64,000 bases of DNA from positions 30,993,840-31,057,839 of the forward strand of contig CM037783.1 in NCBI GenBank assembly GCA_021229015.1, in the 5' to 3' direction. Below, one piece after another: positions 32,492 to 45,000 of the stretch. Numbering within the stretch: position 1 is the first letter of the stretch; every line of letters starts with the position of its first letter. The translations under genes and the position numbers were made by a program. The DNA is from Solen grandis (Eukaryota > Mollusca > Bivalvia > Adapedonta > Solenidae). The notes under the pieces were generated by a model. The model worked only from the letters and a program-made list of their open reading frames with translations, did not search any database and had not been told where the DNA came from.

Positions 32492-34182
32492 CAGTACAAC
32501 TCCGCTATATCGCGGACTGCTATTTCGCGTTGACCAATGTATCGCGGTTGATCTATGGACCCCAAAAATATATCGCGTTATTATCCCCCGCCGATGAAAT
32601 CGGGAGGGGGATATTGTTTTGGCGTTGTCCGTCCGTCCGTCCGTCCGTGCGTCCGTCCGAATTTTGTCCGGAGCATAACTCCAAAAGTATTCAAGCTATT
32701 GCTTTGAAACTTCACAAGTGGACAGATCTCATTGAGGAGAAGTGCAGTGCACAAGAACCATAACTCTCATTAGCCTAATTTTGGAGTTATTGCCCTTTGT
32801 TATTTTTCATACTTGATTTTTGCTGGAGCATACCCAAAAGTATTCAAGCTATTGCTTTGAAACTTCACAAGTGGACAGATCTCATTGAGGAAAGTGCAGT
32901 GCACAAGAACCATAACTCTCATTACCTAATTTTGGAGTTATTGCCCTTTGTTATTTTTCATACTTGATTTTTGTCCGGAGCATTACTCCAAAAGTATTCA
33001 AGCTATTGCTTTGAAACTTCACAGGTGGACAGATCTCATTGAGGAGAAGTGCAGTGCACAAGAACCATAACTCTCCTTAGCCTAATTTTGGAGTTATTGC
33101 CCTTTGTTATTTTTCATACTTGATTTTTGTCTCCTACCCATGAAATTGACAGCATGACCCAGTTTGATCTTTTACAATGGAGTTACGGCCCCTGATTTAT
33201 GTTCTGTAAAAACAGCTCCCATTCATGAACTAAATATATTCGGCGGGGGATTTCGTGTCTGTGACACAGCCTTGTTTGCATAGGCTTACCGCGAAACTAA
33301 TCTATCTCCTTCTTTATCTATATGTATTTAAAAGAGTTTCACGGTCAGTATTGAACATGCTAGTGCACTGACACGCGGAAGTGATAACAATTAAACACCC
33401 CAGGTGGTAAGCTATTGTGTTTGGGGGCAGTTGATGATTACGCAATCCAGTGTTAATGATCGGCAACAATGCAGGTTTGTAGGTATAATTATCCAACCAC
33501 AGTAATCAGCATTTAATTGGTATGGACATCCAATACCAAGGAGATACTCGATAAACATTGTCTAAAATCCACTGCATAAACCTTAGTAATGGTATTTTTG
33601 TTTATTATGCTAGCGTACATAATTTTACCATGTATTAAAAAGTCCCGGAAAATAGTCAATTTTTTTCACCGGAAGTAAACAATAAATGATAATTAGATCA
33701 GCGTTACCTGGTAATTTGTTTCATTTAAACATTAACAGGGCTCCTCATATCGATACATCATAATAAGTTCACCTCAGCTTAATTTCAAATAGCGATAAAT
33801 TGTAGTGGAATGCCAATTTTCACACCGACATTGTTTTGACAAACAATGAACGGCGTATAATTTATTATAATGAGATATGCTGAAGAGTTACGTAACCACT
33901 TCACATCACCATACCGTACACACTGCTCTCTGAATCTGAATCATCAGAAATTACAGTGCAAAAAAAACCACAAAAAAACAGAATCGATGATTTTGGAATT
34001 ATTTAAAATAACTAAATAAGTCTATAAATAAATAATGTTTATTGCTTTATATTAGGGTTTTTTGCAAGAATTTACGACTAACACAAAGACACATATAGCA
34101 TTCTCAAACCTACTACGCGGTCCCCTATATCGCGGTATTTGGGCTTGGACCCCGAAGACCGCGATATACCAGAGCTGTACTG
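32492..34182. mobile_element. pogo/Tigger-like MITE with TA duplication
   Basis: Inverted ends CAGTACAACTCCGCTATATC and its counterpart (ending GAGCTGTACTG), flanked by TA on both sides. CAGT ends and a TA target fit Tc1/mariner-pogo. There is no transposase frame. An internal insertion at 32581-33276 interrupts it close to its left end. Confidence 0.78.
32581..33276 (-). mobile_element. Helentron-like element, ATCCCCCGCC family, innermost
   Basis: Right hairpin ATCCCCCGCCGATGAAATC...GGGGGAT, GTCCGTCC microsatellite at 32620-32660, three tandem units of about 150 bp (TTGCTTTGAAACTTCAC; GTGCAGTGCACAAGAACC). The reversed left end is TTCGGCGGGGGAT then GTGTCTGTGACAC hairpin and AGCCTTGTT. The same family occurs at 59558-61779. 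Confidence 0.72.
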
Positions 34183-35173
34183 TACTATGTATACAGGTTC
34201 TTATCTATGCTCTGCCTGAAGTCTGGCTTCTCCTGCATTAAAGTATTTTGCGGGGGTATTAATAACCTTCAGTGATAGCTCTAGTTTAACATAGAAACCA
34301 CAAGGCCTGAGGTTTATATATATGGTGTGTAGCATTGTCTAGTAGATCACAACCAACTTTGTTCAAATCATGGCCCTGGGGTCAAATTTTGTCCCGCCAA
34401 GGGGTCATCTGATTTACATAGGCTAATACAGAAAAAAACTTGAAAAATCTTCTTCTTAGAAACCACAATGCCTGGAGTTTAGATATTTGGTTTGTATTTG
34501 GTTCAAATCATGGCCCTGGGGTCTAATTTGGCCCTGCCAAGGGGTCACCTGATTTAACATAGGCTAATATAGGAAAAAAACTTGAAAAATCTTCTTCTCA
34601 GAAACCACAAGGCATAGAGTTAAGATATTTGATGTGTAGGATTGTCTAGTGGATCTCTATCAAGTTTATTCAAATCATGACCCTGGGGTCAAAATAGGCC
34701 CCGACCCAGGGGTCACTTGATTAAACATAGGCTAATATAGAAAAAAACTTGAAAAATCTTCTTCTCAGAAACCACAAGGCATAGAGTTAATATATTTAAT
34801 GTGTAGCATTGTCTAGTTGAACTCTACCAAGTTTGTTCAAATCATGACCCTGGGGTCAAAATAGGCCCCGCCCCAGGGGTCACTTGATTAAACATAGGCT
34901 AATATAGAAAAAAACTTGAAAAATCTTCTTCTCAGAAACCACAAGGCCTGGGGTTTAGATATTTGGTGTGCAGCATTGTCTAGTAGATCACTACCAAGTT
35001 TGTTTAAATCATGGCCCTGGGGTCAAAATTGGCCCAGCACCAGGGGTCACTTGATTAAACATAGGCTAATATAGAAAAAAAAACTTGAAAAATCTTCTTC
35101 TCAGAAACCACCAAGCCTGGAGTTAAGATATTTAGTATGTAGCCTTTGTCTACTGGGTCTCTACCACGTTTTT

Positions 35174-36229
35174 AGCTCACCTGAGCACAACGTGCTCATG
35201 GTGAGCTTTTGTGATCGCCTTTTGTCCGTCGTCCGTGTGTGCGTGCGTGCGTCCATCGTCAACAATTTGCTTTAAACAACATCTCCTCATGAACAGCTGA
35301 AGGGATTTCGATCAAACTTTACAGGAATCATCCTTATGATGCCCTCTATCAAAGTTGTACAAATTATTCAGATTGGTTAAAAAAGTAGGTCACAGGAGCT
35401 TAAAATAGATTTTAAAAATGCAAACTTTGAAAATCTTCTTCTGCAAAACTGCAAGGCCTAGAGCTTAGATATTTGGTATGTAGCATCATCTTATGGGCAA
35501 TTACCAAGATTGTACAAATCATAGCCCTACGGTGATAAATGCCCCCGCACCAGGGGTCACCTGTTTTACATAGAGTTATATAGGAAAATCTTTAAAAATC
35601 TTCTTCTATGAATCCATTAGGCCTAGAGCTTAGATATTTGGTATGTAGCATCATCTAATGGTTCATTACCAAGATTGTTCAAATCGTAGCCCTACGGTGA
35701 TAAATGCCCCCGCACCAGGTGTCACTTGTTTTACATAGAGTTATATAGGAAAATCTTTAAAAAATCTTCTTCTATGAATCCATAAGGCCTAAAGCTTAGA
35801 TATTTGGTATGTAGCATCATCTTATGGTTCATTACCAAGATTGTACAAATCATGACCTTATGGTGATAAATGCCCCTGCACCAGGGGTCACTTGTTTTAC
35901 ATAGAGTTATATAGGAAAATCTTTAAAAAAATCTTCTACTATGAATCCATAAGGCCTAGAGCTTAGATTTTTGGTATGTAGTATCATCTAATGGTTCATT
36001 ATCAAGATTTTCAAAATGGTGGCCCTTTGGAGATAAATGACCCCACACTAAGTCTTCTCCTCTGAAACCATAAGGCCCAGTGCTTATATATATTTGGTGT
36101 ATAGTATTGTCAGGGCTAAAATGTTTAAGATTGAGTTATATCAGAATTCTTGTCTGTTTAAAAACCTTGTAATCAGTTGTAGCAATGGTACTCAGGTGAG
36201 CATTTCAGGGCCATCATGGCCCTCTTGTT
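35174..36229 (-). mobile_element. Helentron-like element (GGGCC family) nested in 28546-36950
   Basis: Right end AGCTCACCTGAGC at 35174, left end GGCCCTCTTGTT at 36229. The outer unit is split as CTACCACGTTT | ATAAATCATGACC. Core units of about 165 bp are of the GTGATAAATGACCCCGCACC type, shared with 60047-61545 and 54551-55454. Confidence 0.82.
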
Positions 36230-36950
36230 ATAAATCATGACCATTGGGTCAAATTTGGCCCCACCAAAGGGGTCCCTGATTTTACATAGGCTAATATAGG
36301 GGAAAACTTGAAAATTTTCTCAGAAACCACAAGGCCTGGTGTGTAGCATTGTCTAGTGGATCTCTTCAAAGTTTGTTCAAATCATAACCCTGGGGTTAAA
36401 ATTTGTCCCACCCCAGGGCTAATATAGGAGAAACCTGAAAAAATCTTCTCAGAAATCACAAAGCCCGGAGTTTAGATATTTGGTATGTAACATGGGCTAA
36501 AAGACCTCTACCAAGTTTGTTCAAATCATGAATCATGCATTGTCTAGTGGATCTATACTTAGTTTGTTCAAATCATGGCCCTGGGGTCAAATTTGGCCCC
36601 GCCATAGGGGTCATCTGATTTTACATAGGCTGATATAGAAATAACTTGAAAATTCTTCTTTTTAGAAAACTAGAAAACACATGGCCTGGCGTTTAGATAT
36701 TTGGTGAAAATTGGCCCCGCCCCAGGGATCACTTGATTTTTGGAAAAAAAACTAGAAAAATCTTCTTCTCAAAAACCACAAGGTCTGGAGTTTAGATATT
36801 TGGTATGTAAACATGGGCTAATAGACCTCTACCAAGTTTGTTCAAATCATGACCCTGGGGTCAAAATTGGCTCTGTCCCAGGGGTCACTTGATTTTACAT
36901 AGCCTAATGATACCAGGTGAGCGATCCAGGGCCATCATGGCCCTCTTGTT

Positions 36951-38079
36951 AATAATCGGAACATCAACTAAAATGTTAGGGTCGGGAAGTATTAATTGAC
37001 ATGAATACCTTTTTGCTGATTTTTGCCACTTTCTTGAGGATTAACTGTCTATATCTCAAAAGCAGTTACAGATAGGTGGACACATGAAGCAAGAGAAATA
37101 TTGGAAATCTAAAGACCTTTCTAATGGTACCTAGCTTTTTGAAATTGGACATCACATAAGAAAGTTACATGAAAAATGGGCAATAATGAAAACCTTTCTT
37201 TCATGCACTTCTGCAGTTGGTCCCAATCATTTGATTGCTCATTTCTAAGAAAGTATTCATTTTTGAAAATTTTAAAAACAATATTTATATCTTGATGCAA
37301 TGCTGTTCTAATGGTATGCAGATAATGATTGAAGTTATTGTTCGAAAAGTAGTAACTGACATGAACATTTTTTTCCATTTCTTGTCATTATCTTGAGGTT
37401 TAACAATCTATATTTCAAAAGCCATTACATCTAGGTTGAAATATAAGTTAGGTGAAATGTTGGAGATTTAATTACCTTTCAAACGGTATCTAGTCTGAAA
37501 TAGGACATCATATGAAAAAGTTACAACAAAAATAAGAAATACTTAAAAATTGTTTTTCCTAGTGCTTCTGCAGTTTGTTCCGCATATTGTTCCACATTTA
37601 ATGTATAATGTGCTACTGTAATGTATTTTAATGCTCTGTGCTCCTTTAAATTCAGAAAGAAAATCAATGAAAATATGAGAAATAAATATATGGTAGGAAA
37701 GGAACCTTGTATACCATGTATATATAGCATGTAAAGAGGACTAGTGAATATTCTATCCCTTGTAGGACAGTTAGTTTGAGAATTATTGTAGTCATTTAAA
37801 AGAGGTTCTGGAAGAGCCAGCTTAATGAAATTATAACAGAAAACAAAGCTTTGTAGTTCCCTTTGAATTCAATGACTTTCATTATTATATTATGTCACTG
37901 GACGTCACAGATTTCCACGCTACAGCTGCCAGTTCGGAACAAGTTTTCTTAATTTTTTCACAGATGATGTATGTCAGGATAAGTAATTGAATCTGGTCAG
38001 GTTTGATATGGTTTGCAGAACAAACGAAATCTAGTTAGAATAATAATTTCTTGCACCGACAACTTTGTATTCATTTATG
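36951..38079. other. Intronic sequence with a diverged tandem duplication
   Basis: 37020-37225 and 37385-37580 are diverged copies (TATATCTCAAAAGCAGTTAC versus TATATTTCAAAAGCCATTAC; CACTTCTGCAGTT in both), period about 360 bp. Otherwise AT-rich and unremarkable. Confidence 0.55.
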
Positions 38080-38642
38080 AGAAGAATTGAATAATACTAC
38101 TTTGGTGTCCCCTGAGGTCACAATGGGGTCTGGCTCCACCTCGTCATTTTTACTTCTGACCTTAAATTTAAAAACCACTGAGATCCGATCCATAAACCTT
38201 ATATATTCTTGTTCCTCATGATCAGATGGATTGAACGGTACTTCTTTGATGTTCACATTGGTTACCAAGGGGTCAGGCCACATCCCCTATGACCTTATTT
38301 CTCAGAAAAACATTGTGTATGATTGTCTAATGAGAAACTTCATTTGGGAGACTTAATAACAGTACATTGTTACACTTATGACTTCCTTCCTTTGGTCTTC
38401 ATTCTCGTGACTGGCATATGCATGGGCAGTTTAAGCAAAATGCCATCATCAAGTGATGTCATAATCATAGATTGACTGGAATCGTTAGAAAAGGGTTGCT
38501 CTTTACTATAAATGTGTAAGATCTGATCTGTATGGACTGAAAAAGTAAATATTACAAAAGTTCTTAAATAAAATGATCACCCCTCATAAGCTTATCAGTA
38601 TTTACTCTGGTTAGCAATCTAAGGCCATAATGGCTCTTTTGT
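38080..38642 (-). repeat. Old Helentron-like remnant with left end
   Basis: The reversed left cap GGCCATAATGGCTCTTTTGTT is at 38622-38642, preceded by GGTTAGCAATCTAA. The body is strongly diverged; the lower boundary is approximate. Confidence 0.45.
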
Positions 38643-38689
38643 TGTATTCATTATTTTCAGACAATACTTTTTTAATTGATGTTTTTTTA

Positions 38690-39387
38690 GGTATTGTGAT
38701 CCATCTTTGTCCATCATCCGTCGTCAACCTTTGCTTTAAATGACATCTTCTCCTAAACCACTGAGCAGATTTTAATGAAGCTTTACAGGAATGATCCCTA
38801 GGTGGTACTGAGCAAAAATAGCTGAAACCGTTCCTGTGCACCTACCAAGATGGCTGCCAGAGCCAAAAAAAGAAAAAACGGCATCACCGCCTAAACCGCT
38901 AAGCAAATTTTAATGAAACCATTGGGTGATGCTGCACAAAAATAGCTAAAATCATTCTGGTCTGCCAACCAAGATGGCCACCAGGGCTAAAAATAGAATA
39001 ATCTTTAAACAACATCTCCTCCTAAACCACTGAGCAGATTTTGATGAAATTTTACAGGAATGATCCGTAGGTGGTTTTGAGCAAAAATAGGTAAAATCAT
39101 TCCGGTCCACCGACCAAGATGGCCTCCAGGGCTAAAAATAGAATAATCTTTAAATGACATCTCCTAAACTGCTAAGCAGACTTTGATGACATTTAACAGG
39201 AATGATCCTTAGGATTACTGAGCAAAAATAACTAAAATTGTTCAGGTCCGCCTACCAAGATGGCCACCAGAGCTAAAAATTAATAATATTGAAATACTAT
39301 ATGAATACTATATGCGTAATTTTTTTCCTTACTTAAGCATTTTCTCTCTTGCAGTTGAATTTAGGGCCATCATTAGGGCCTCTTGTT
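38690..39387 (-). mobile_element. Helentron-like element lacking its right hairpin
   Basis: Left end reversed (GGGCCATCATTAGGGCCTCTTGTT region) ends at 39387. The core is four units of about 165 bp containing AAGATGGCCACCAGGGCTAA. At the right end TTTTTTAG joins directly to GTATTGTGATCC, whereas intact elements have the GAGCAC hairpin between these two parts. Confidence 0.68.
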
Positions 39388-40976
39388 AGCTCACCTGAGC
39401 ACAACGTGCTCATGGTGAGCTTTTGTGATCGCCTTTTGTCCGTCGTCCGTCCGTCCGTGTGTGCGTCTTGCGTCAACTTTTCCTTTAAACAACTTCTCCT
39501 CCTAAACCACTGAATGGATTTTGACCAAACTTCACAGGAATCATCCTTATCATGACCTCTATCAAAGTTGTTCAAATTAATTTGATTGGGTGAATATGTA
39601 GGTCACAGGAGCTAAAAATAGATTTTTAAAATGCAATCTTAGAAAATCTTCTCCTGCAAAACTGTAAAGCCTAGAGCTTTAATAATTGGTATGTAGAATT
39701 GTATTATGAACATCTACAAAAGTTGGTCAGATCATGACCCTGGGGTCAAAATTGGCCCTGCCTCAGGGGTCATTTTATTTTTCATAGGTTTATATAGTAA
39801 AAAACTTTAAAAATCTTTTTCTATGAAACAATAAGGCCTAGAGCTAAGATATTTGGCGTGTAGCATTGTCTAGTGAATCTCTACAAAAGTTGTTCAAATT
39901 ATGACCCTGGGGTTAGAATTGGCCCTGCCCTGGGGGTCACTTGTTTTACATAGACTTATATAGGAAAAACTTTAAAAATCTTCTCCTATGAAACCATAAG
40001 GCCTAGAGCTAAGATATTTGGTATGTAGCATCATCTAATGGTTCATTACCAAGATTGTTCAAATCATAGCCCTATGGTGATAAATGACCCTGCACCAGGG
40101 GTTACTTGTTTTACATAGAGTTATATAGGAAAATCTTAAAAATCTTCTTTTATGAATCCATAAGGCCTAGAGCTTAGATAATTAGCTCACCTGAGCACAA
40201 CGTGCTCATGGTGAGCTTTTATGATTGGCTTTTTATCCGGCGTCTGTCGTCCATCCATCTGTCCGTGCGTGCGTGCGTCTTGCGTCAACTTTTTCCATTA
40301 AACAACATCTCCTCCTAATCCGCTGAAGGTATTTTGACAAAATTTCACAGGAATCATCCTTATGATGTCCTCTAACAAAATTGTACAAATTATTATGATA
40401 GGTTGAAAAAGTAGGTCACAGGAGCTAAAAATAGATTTTAAAATGCAATCTATGCAATCTAAGAAAATCTTAGATGGCAAAACTGTAAGGCCTACAGCGT
40501 GTAGAACTGTCTTATAAACCTTTACAAAAATTGTTCAAATCATGGCCCTAGGTTCAAAATTTATTTTACATAGGCTTATATAGGGAAAACCTAGAAAAAT
40601 CTTCTCATCAGAAACCACATGGCCTGGTGTTAAGATATTGGGTATGTAGTATTGTCTGGTGGATCTCTACTTAAGTTGTTCAAATCATGGCCCTTGGGTG
40701 AAAATTGGCCCTGCCCTAGGGGTCACTTGATTTTACATAGGAAAAATAGAAAAATCATCTCCTGAAATACTGCAAGGCTTAGAGCTTGGATATTTGGTAT
40801 GTAGAATTGTCTTGTGAACTACTACAAAAGTTGTTAAAATAATGACCTTACCAAAGTTTGTTTTTAATCATGGCCCTGTGTCAAACTTGGTCCCACTTTA
40901 AGTATGTTCATATTATAAACCATTGAAAGCAATATTTCTCAGGTGAGCGATTAAGGGCCATCATGGCCCTCTTGTT
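39388..40976 (-). mobile_element. Helentron-like element with two right ends and one left end
   Basis: Right termini start at 39388 and at 40184 (both AGCTCACCTGAGCACAACG with microsatellite). The only left terminus ends at 40976. Read on the minus strand the order is left end, core, right end, core, right end. The first base of the element abuts the left cap of the previous one. Confidence 0.75.
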
Positions 40977-41038
40977 TTAAATAATGCATTTTGTCTTTAT
41001 CATTTTAATTCTTAAATTTTTTTCATGTTTATTTTCAG

Positions 41039-41170
41039 ACGGGGTTAATGTTTTGGCCTATAGTGCAGACAATCAACTTCAAATTCATTCCTCGCCACTA
41101 TAAAACCTCGATATATATGCCTACAGCATCATTCATTTGGATGAACTATTTGTGCTTCATGAAGGACAAG
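41039..41170 (+). CDS. MPV17L: MPV17-like protein (MPV17L), signature exon
   Basis: Acceptor TTTATTTTCAG before 41039, donor GTAAGT after 41170. The exon is 132 nt, 44 codons, phase 0 at both ends. It encodes the Mpv17/PMP22 family signature: TGLMFWPIVQTINFKFIP, then a basic HYK and the last membrane helix (SIYMPTASFIWMNYLCF) ending MKDK. With the previous exon the text reads KTWS-TGLMFWP, which aligns without a gap to vertebrate MPV17L (TYLSGLMYWPFVQLTNF). This supports MPV17L over MPV17, PXMP2 or MPV17L2. The protein is expected in mitochondrial or peroxisomal membrane with a role in reactive-oxygen metabolism, as known for the family. It is flanked by introns of 21.4 and 22.7 kb. Confidence 0.92.
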
Positions 41171-42056
41171 GTAAGTTTTAATTTAAACATATGGGTGATA
41201 AGGTCCAGTGATAATATCCATTGACAAGTGATCCAAAGGCTATGGGTTTGAGATTTATTTGGGGCAAGATTCCCTATTGGGCATCACATGTGTAAAATCT
41301 CAAGTACCAAACTGTCTAGACTTAGTGGTATGAGTTGTAACTTATTTACGTAAAAAGAAATAGACCTAAATGAAATAAGTTATTAACATTATTCAAATAG
41401 AGGGTTTTACCAATTCTTATGTCATGCAAGTAGTAACCTGTGTCTTTCGGTGTGTAAAATACCATAATATGCCCCCAATCGAGGAAGAGGGGGCATATTG
41501 TTTTACAAATGTATTAAAATTGTTTCAAATTAAGCACATGCCTGGATACTGAGATATAAGCATGAAAGTACCTTGCATGCAAAACTTAAAGTAAATATGC
41601 AGGTGTAAGTGTACAGTCTAACCTGCCTTAAGCAAGCCCTGGTATTAATGGTCTCCCTGCCTTTAGTGGTCAGTTTGAGATCCCCTCAACGTAAAACCAC
41701 CCCTACCCCAATGAAAATCACTATATTCTAACACTGGAATAAGCAGTCACCTGCTTTAAGCACCAAACAACCAAGAAATGCCATTACACTGCCTTAGGCG
41801 GTCAGTGTGGCAGGTGCCAGATGGCTCTAGTGTGAAGCCATACCTGTATTTTGTATATCCTGTAACTTAGCATACTTTTTCCAAACAGTTGGGAAAAAAA
41901 TAACTAATGGAGTTGTGGATTTCACATGTCCCTAAGGTATTTATTCAATGTGTTTATGAGTCATGTCCTGCAATCATAAAATAAGACTCTTAAATATACT
42001 ATATATTTAATAATAATTCCTGTAAAGGACATATAATAACAAACAATGTTAAATAT
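41171..42056. other. Start of 22.7-kb intron; hairpin repeat at 41466-41499
   Basis: Mostly unremarkable. AATATGCCCCC (41466-41476) and GGGGGCATATT (41489-41499) form a hairpin like the right end of another bivalve repeat. ATGCAAGTAGTAACCTGTGT near 41424 also occurs near 63605. Confidence 0.5.
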
Positions 42057-45000
42057 AACTAGATGTCATTCGTCTAAACGAATGATAGGACTTTCTGCAA
42101 CCTGTGTTAATGCAAAAAGCAGGAGATAGAAGTTTCATGTAATGACTCACCTCTGGTAGTATTTCATGTTCATGCTGAACAATTGACATTGTATTCCGCG
42201 AAAAATAAGCGTTTCGTTAGGAAGAAAAAAAAACAAGTAGCAGTAGTAGTAGTATGCTTATGATGTCATATGACGTCACGACTCAAAATATATGTAGAAA
42301 TTATGCAGAACTGCAAACTGTGTAAGTTTCAACTTTCTATCTCATCCCGAAGTTCTTTAACCCTAAAATGAAATTTTTGGTCCTATGTTCGAATCTTACT
42401 TCAGCCACAATACTTCGGTTTTTCGGAATTAAGGTTAGCTGACAAAATATTCACACCTTAGTTTCAAGATGTACCATCTGTAAAAATTTGAAGAAAATCT
42501 GATCATAAATGGCGGCTGTAGAGCGCGAAAGCCATTTTTCACTATTTTTAGCTCTGATGTCACGTGACGTCATAGGGTGCTGAAAATGCTGTTGCTCAAA
42601 AGCGTATACTTTACTGCAATAACTCTGAAATTTTCATTATTCTGAACAACTGGCATCATGTCGAAATCATTGCCCCAAATTAAAAATAAGTGGTATGCTT
42701 ATGACGTCCTCTGACGTCACGATTCAAAATATTTGTAGAAATGCTGCAGAACTGCAAACTGTGTAAGTTTCAACTTTCTATCTCATCCTCAAGCTCTTCA
42801 ATCCTAAAATTAAATTTTTGGTCCTATGTTCGAATATTACTTCAGCCACAGAACTTCGGTTTTTCGGAATTTCGGTAAGCTGGCAGGATATGTACACCTT
42901 AGTTTCAAGGTGTACCATCTGTGAAAATGAGAAGAAAATCCGACCATAAATGGCCGCTGTAGAGCGCGAACACCATTTTTAAATATTTTTAGCTCTGACG
43001 TCACATGACGTCATAGGGTGCTGAAGATGCTTTTGTTCAAAAGCGCATACTTTACTGTCATAACTCTAAAATTTTCATTATTCTGAACAACTGGCATCAT
43101 GTCGAAATCATTGCCCTAAAATGAAAATTAAGAAATGTGCTTATGACGTCACATGACGACATTTGACGTCACGACTCAAAATATATTGAGAAATTCTGCA
43201 GAACTGCAAACTGTGTAAGTTTCAACTTTCTATCTCATCCTGAATTTCATTAATCCTAAAATGAAATTTTCGGTCCTATGTTCGAATCTTATTTCAGCAA
43301 CAGAACTTCGGTCTTTCGGAATTTCGGTTAGCTGACAGGATATGCACACCTTAGTTTCAAGATGTACCATCTGTGAAAATTTGAAGAAAATCAGAACATA
43401 AATGGCGGCTGTAGAGCGTGAACACCATTTTTCACTTTTTTTAGCTCTGACGTCATATGACGACATAGGGTGCTGAAGATGCTTTTGTTCAAAAGCGCAT
43501 ACTTTACTGTCATAACTCTGAAATGTTCATTATTCTGAACAACTGGCATCATGTCGAAATCATTGCCCTAAAATAAAATTAAGAAGTATGCTTATGACGT
43601 CACATGACGTCATATGACGTCAGGACTCAAAATATATGTAGAAATTCTGCAGAACTGCAAACTGTGTAAGTTTCAACTTTCTATCTCATCCTGAAGCTCT
43701 TTAATCCTAAAATGAAATTTTCGGTCCTATGTTCGAATCTTATTTCAGCCACAGAACTTCGGTCTTTCGGACATTCGGTTAGCTGACAGGATATGCACAC
43801 CTTAGTTTCAAGATGTACCATCTGTGAAAATTTAAAGAAAATCCGACCATAAATGACGGCTGTAGAGCGCTAACACCATTTTTCACTATTTTTAGCTGTG
43901 ACGTCATGTGACGTCATAGGGTGCTGACAATCACTGAAATAAAAATTTCATCACGTGACTAATAACCCATAAAATTTTCATCTTCCTAGGACTATTGCAA
44001 CATATTAAAATAAGCGTTTAGTTGGGAAGAAGGAAAGAATAATAATAATAAAAAATGACGTCACGTGACGTCATATGATATTTATTTTCACATAATTGTT
44101 AAGACACCCAGAGACCTACTAACTAACAAAATTTCATCTTTCTATCTCAAATAGGACAGTTTTTATAAGCATTTAAAAATTGACGTCCTTGGTTCGAATC
44201 TTGGATCCGCCATAGATGCTTGGACTTTTCGAATTTTGAAAAACAGGACACCGGTATACACAATTAGAACGTAATATACACATTCTGTGAAAGTTTGATG
44301 AAAATCGGCCCATTAATAATGGCTCTGGACCGTGTACAAACTTTCGTAGTCAATTTCAAATGTGACGTCATATGACGTCATAGGCTTCTGAAAATCATTG
44401 AAATCGAAATTTCAGCATCTGAAGCATGCGGCATTAATTTTTCATTGCCCTTCGAAAATTTCAAGATATAGAAATAATCTTGTTAGTATTAGAAATTCAT
44501 TATCATATAATGACGTCACGTGACGTCATATGACATTTTTTTTCACAAAATGTTTAAAACTCCCAGAGACCTATATACTGACCCAATATCATCTTTTCAT
44601 CTCAAATAGGACCGATTTTATAAGAATTTGAACATTTACGACCTTGGTTCGAATCTTGGAATCGCTATAGCACCTTGGACTTTTCGAATTTTGAAAAACG
44701 GACACCGGGATGCACAACTAGAACTTAATATACACATTCTGTGAAAATTTGATGAAAATCGGTTCATAAACAGTGGCTGTAGACAGCGTACAAACTTTTG
44801 TTGCATATTTCCAGTGTGACGTCATATGACGTCATAGGCATATGAATATCATAGAAATCAAAATTTAAATGTGTCTTTAAATTTTCATTGCCTTTCGACA
44901 ATTTCAACATATAGAAATATTCTTGTTAATATTAGAAATACATTATCATATAATGACGTCACGTGACGTCATATGACATATATTTTCACAAAATGTTTAA

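Larger units (their letters stand above)
31058..34286 (-). mobile_element. Helentron-like element, ATACCCCC family, nested
   Basis: The right end is a hairpin (ATACCCCCGAAAC...GTTTGGGGGGGTAT) followed by a GGTCGGTCG microsatellite. The core from 31145 to 32330 has units of about 146 bp (GTGCAGTGCACAAGAACC; TTGTCCGGAGCATAACTT). The left end, reversed, reads TTGCGGGGGTATT...AGTGATAGCTCTAGTT at 34286. The outer core unit is split as CACTTGATT | TAACATAG and is contiguous in sister units, giving exact boundaries. Confidence 0.75.
28546..36950 (-). mobile_element. Large Helentron-like element (GGGCC family), outermost of a deep nest
   Basis: Right end AGCTCACCTGAGC at 28546, left end GGCCCTCTTGTT at 36950. 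The core has many units of about 165 bp (CAGGGGTCACTTGATTTAACA; CTTCTTCTCAGAAACCACAA). Two separate insertions are inside: 31058-34286 (itself nested twice more) and 35174-36229. An approximately 4-kb element remains when these are removed. It may have grown by unequal exchange among units. Confidence 0.75.

Noticed and set aside
42500..44950. Gene exons in the CRE-rich interval
   Set aside because: Frames are short, the 450-bp units repeat with indels, and element ends enclose the interval.
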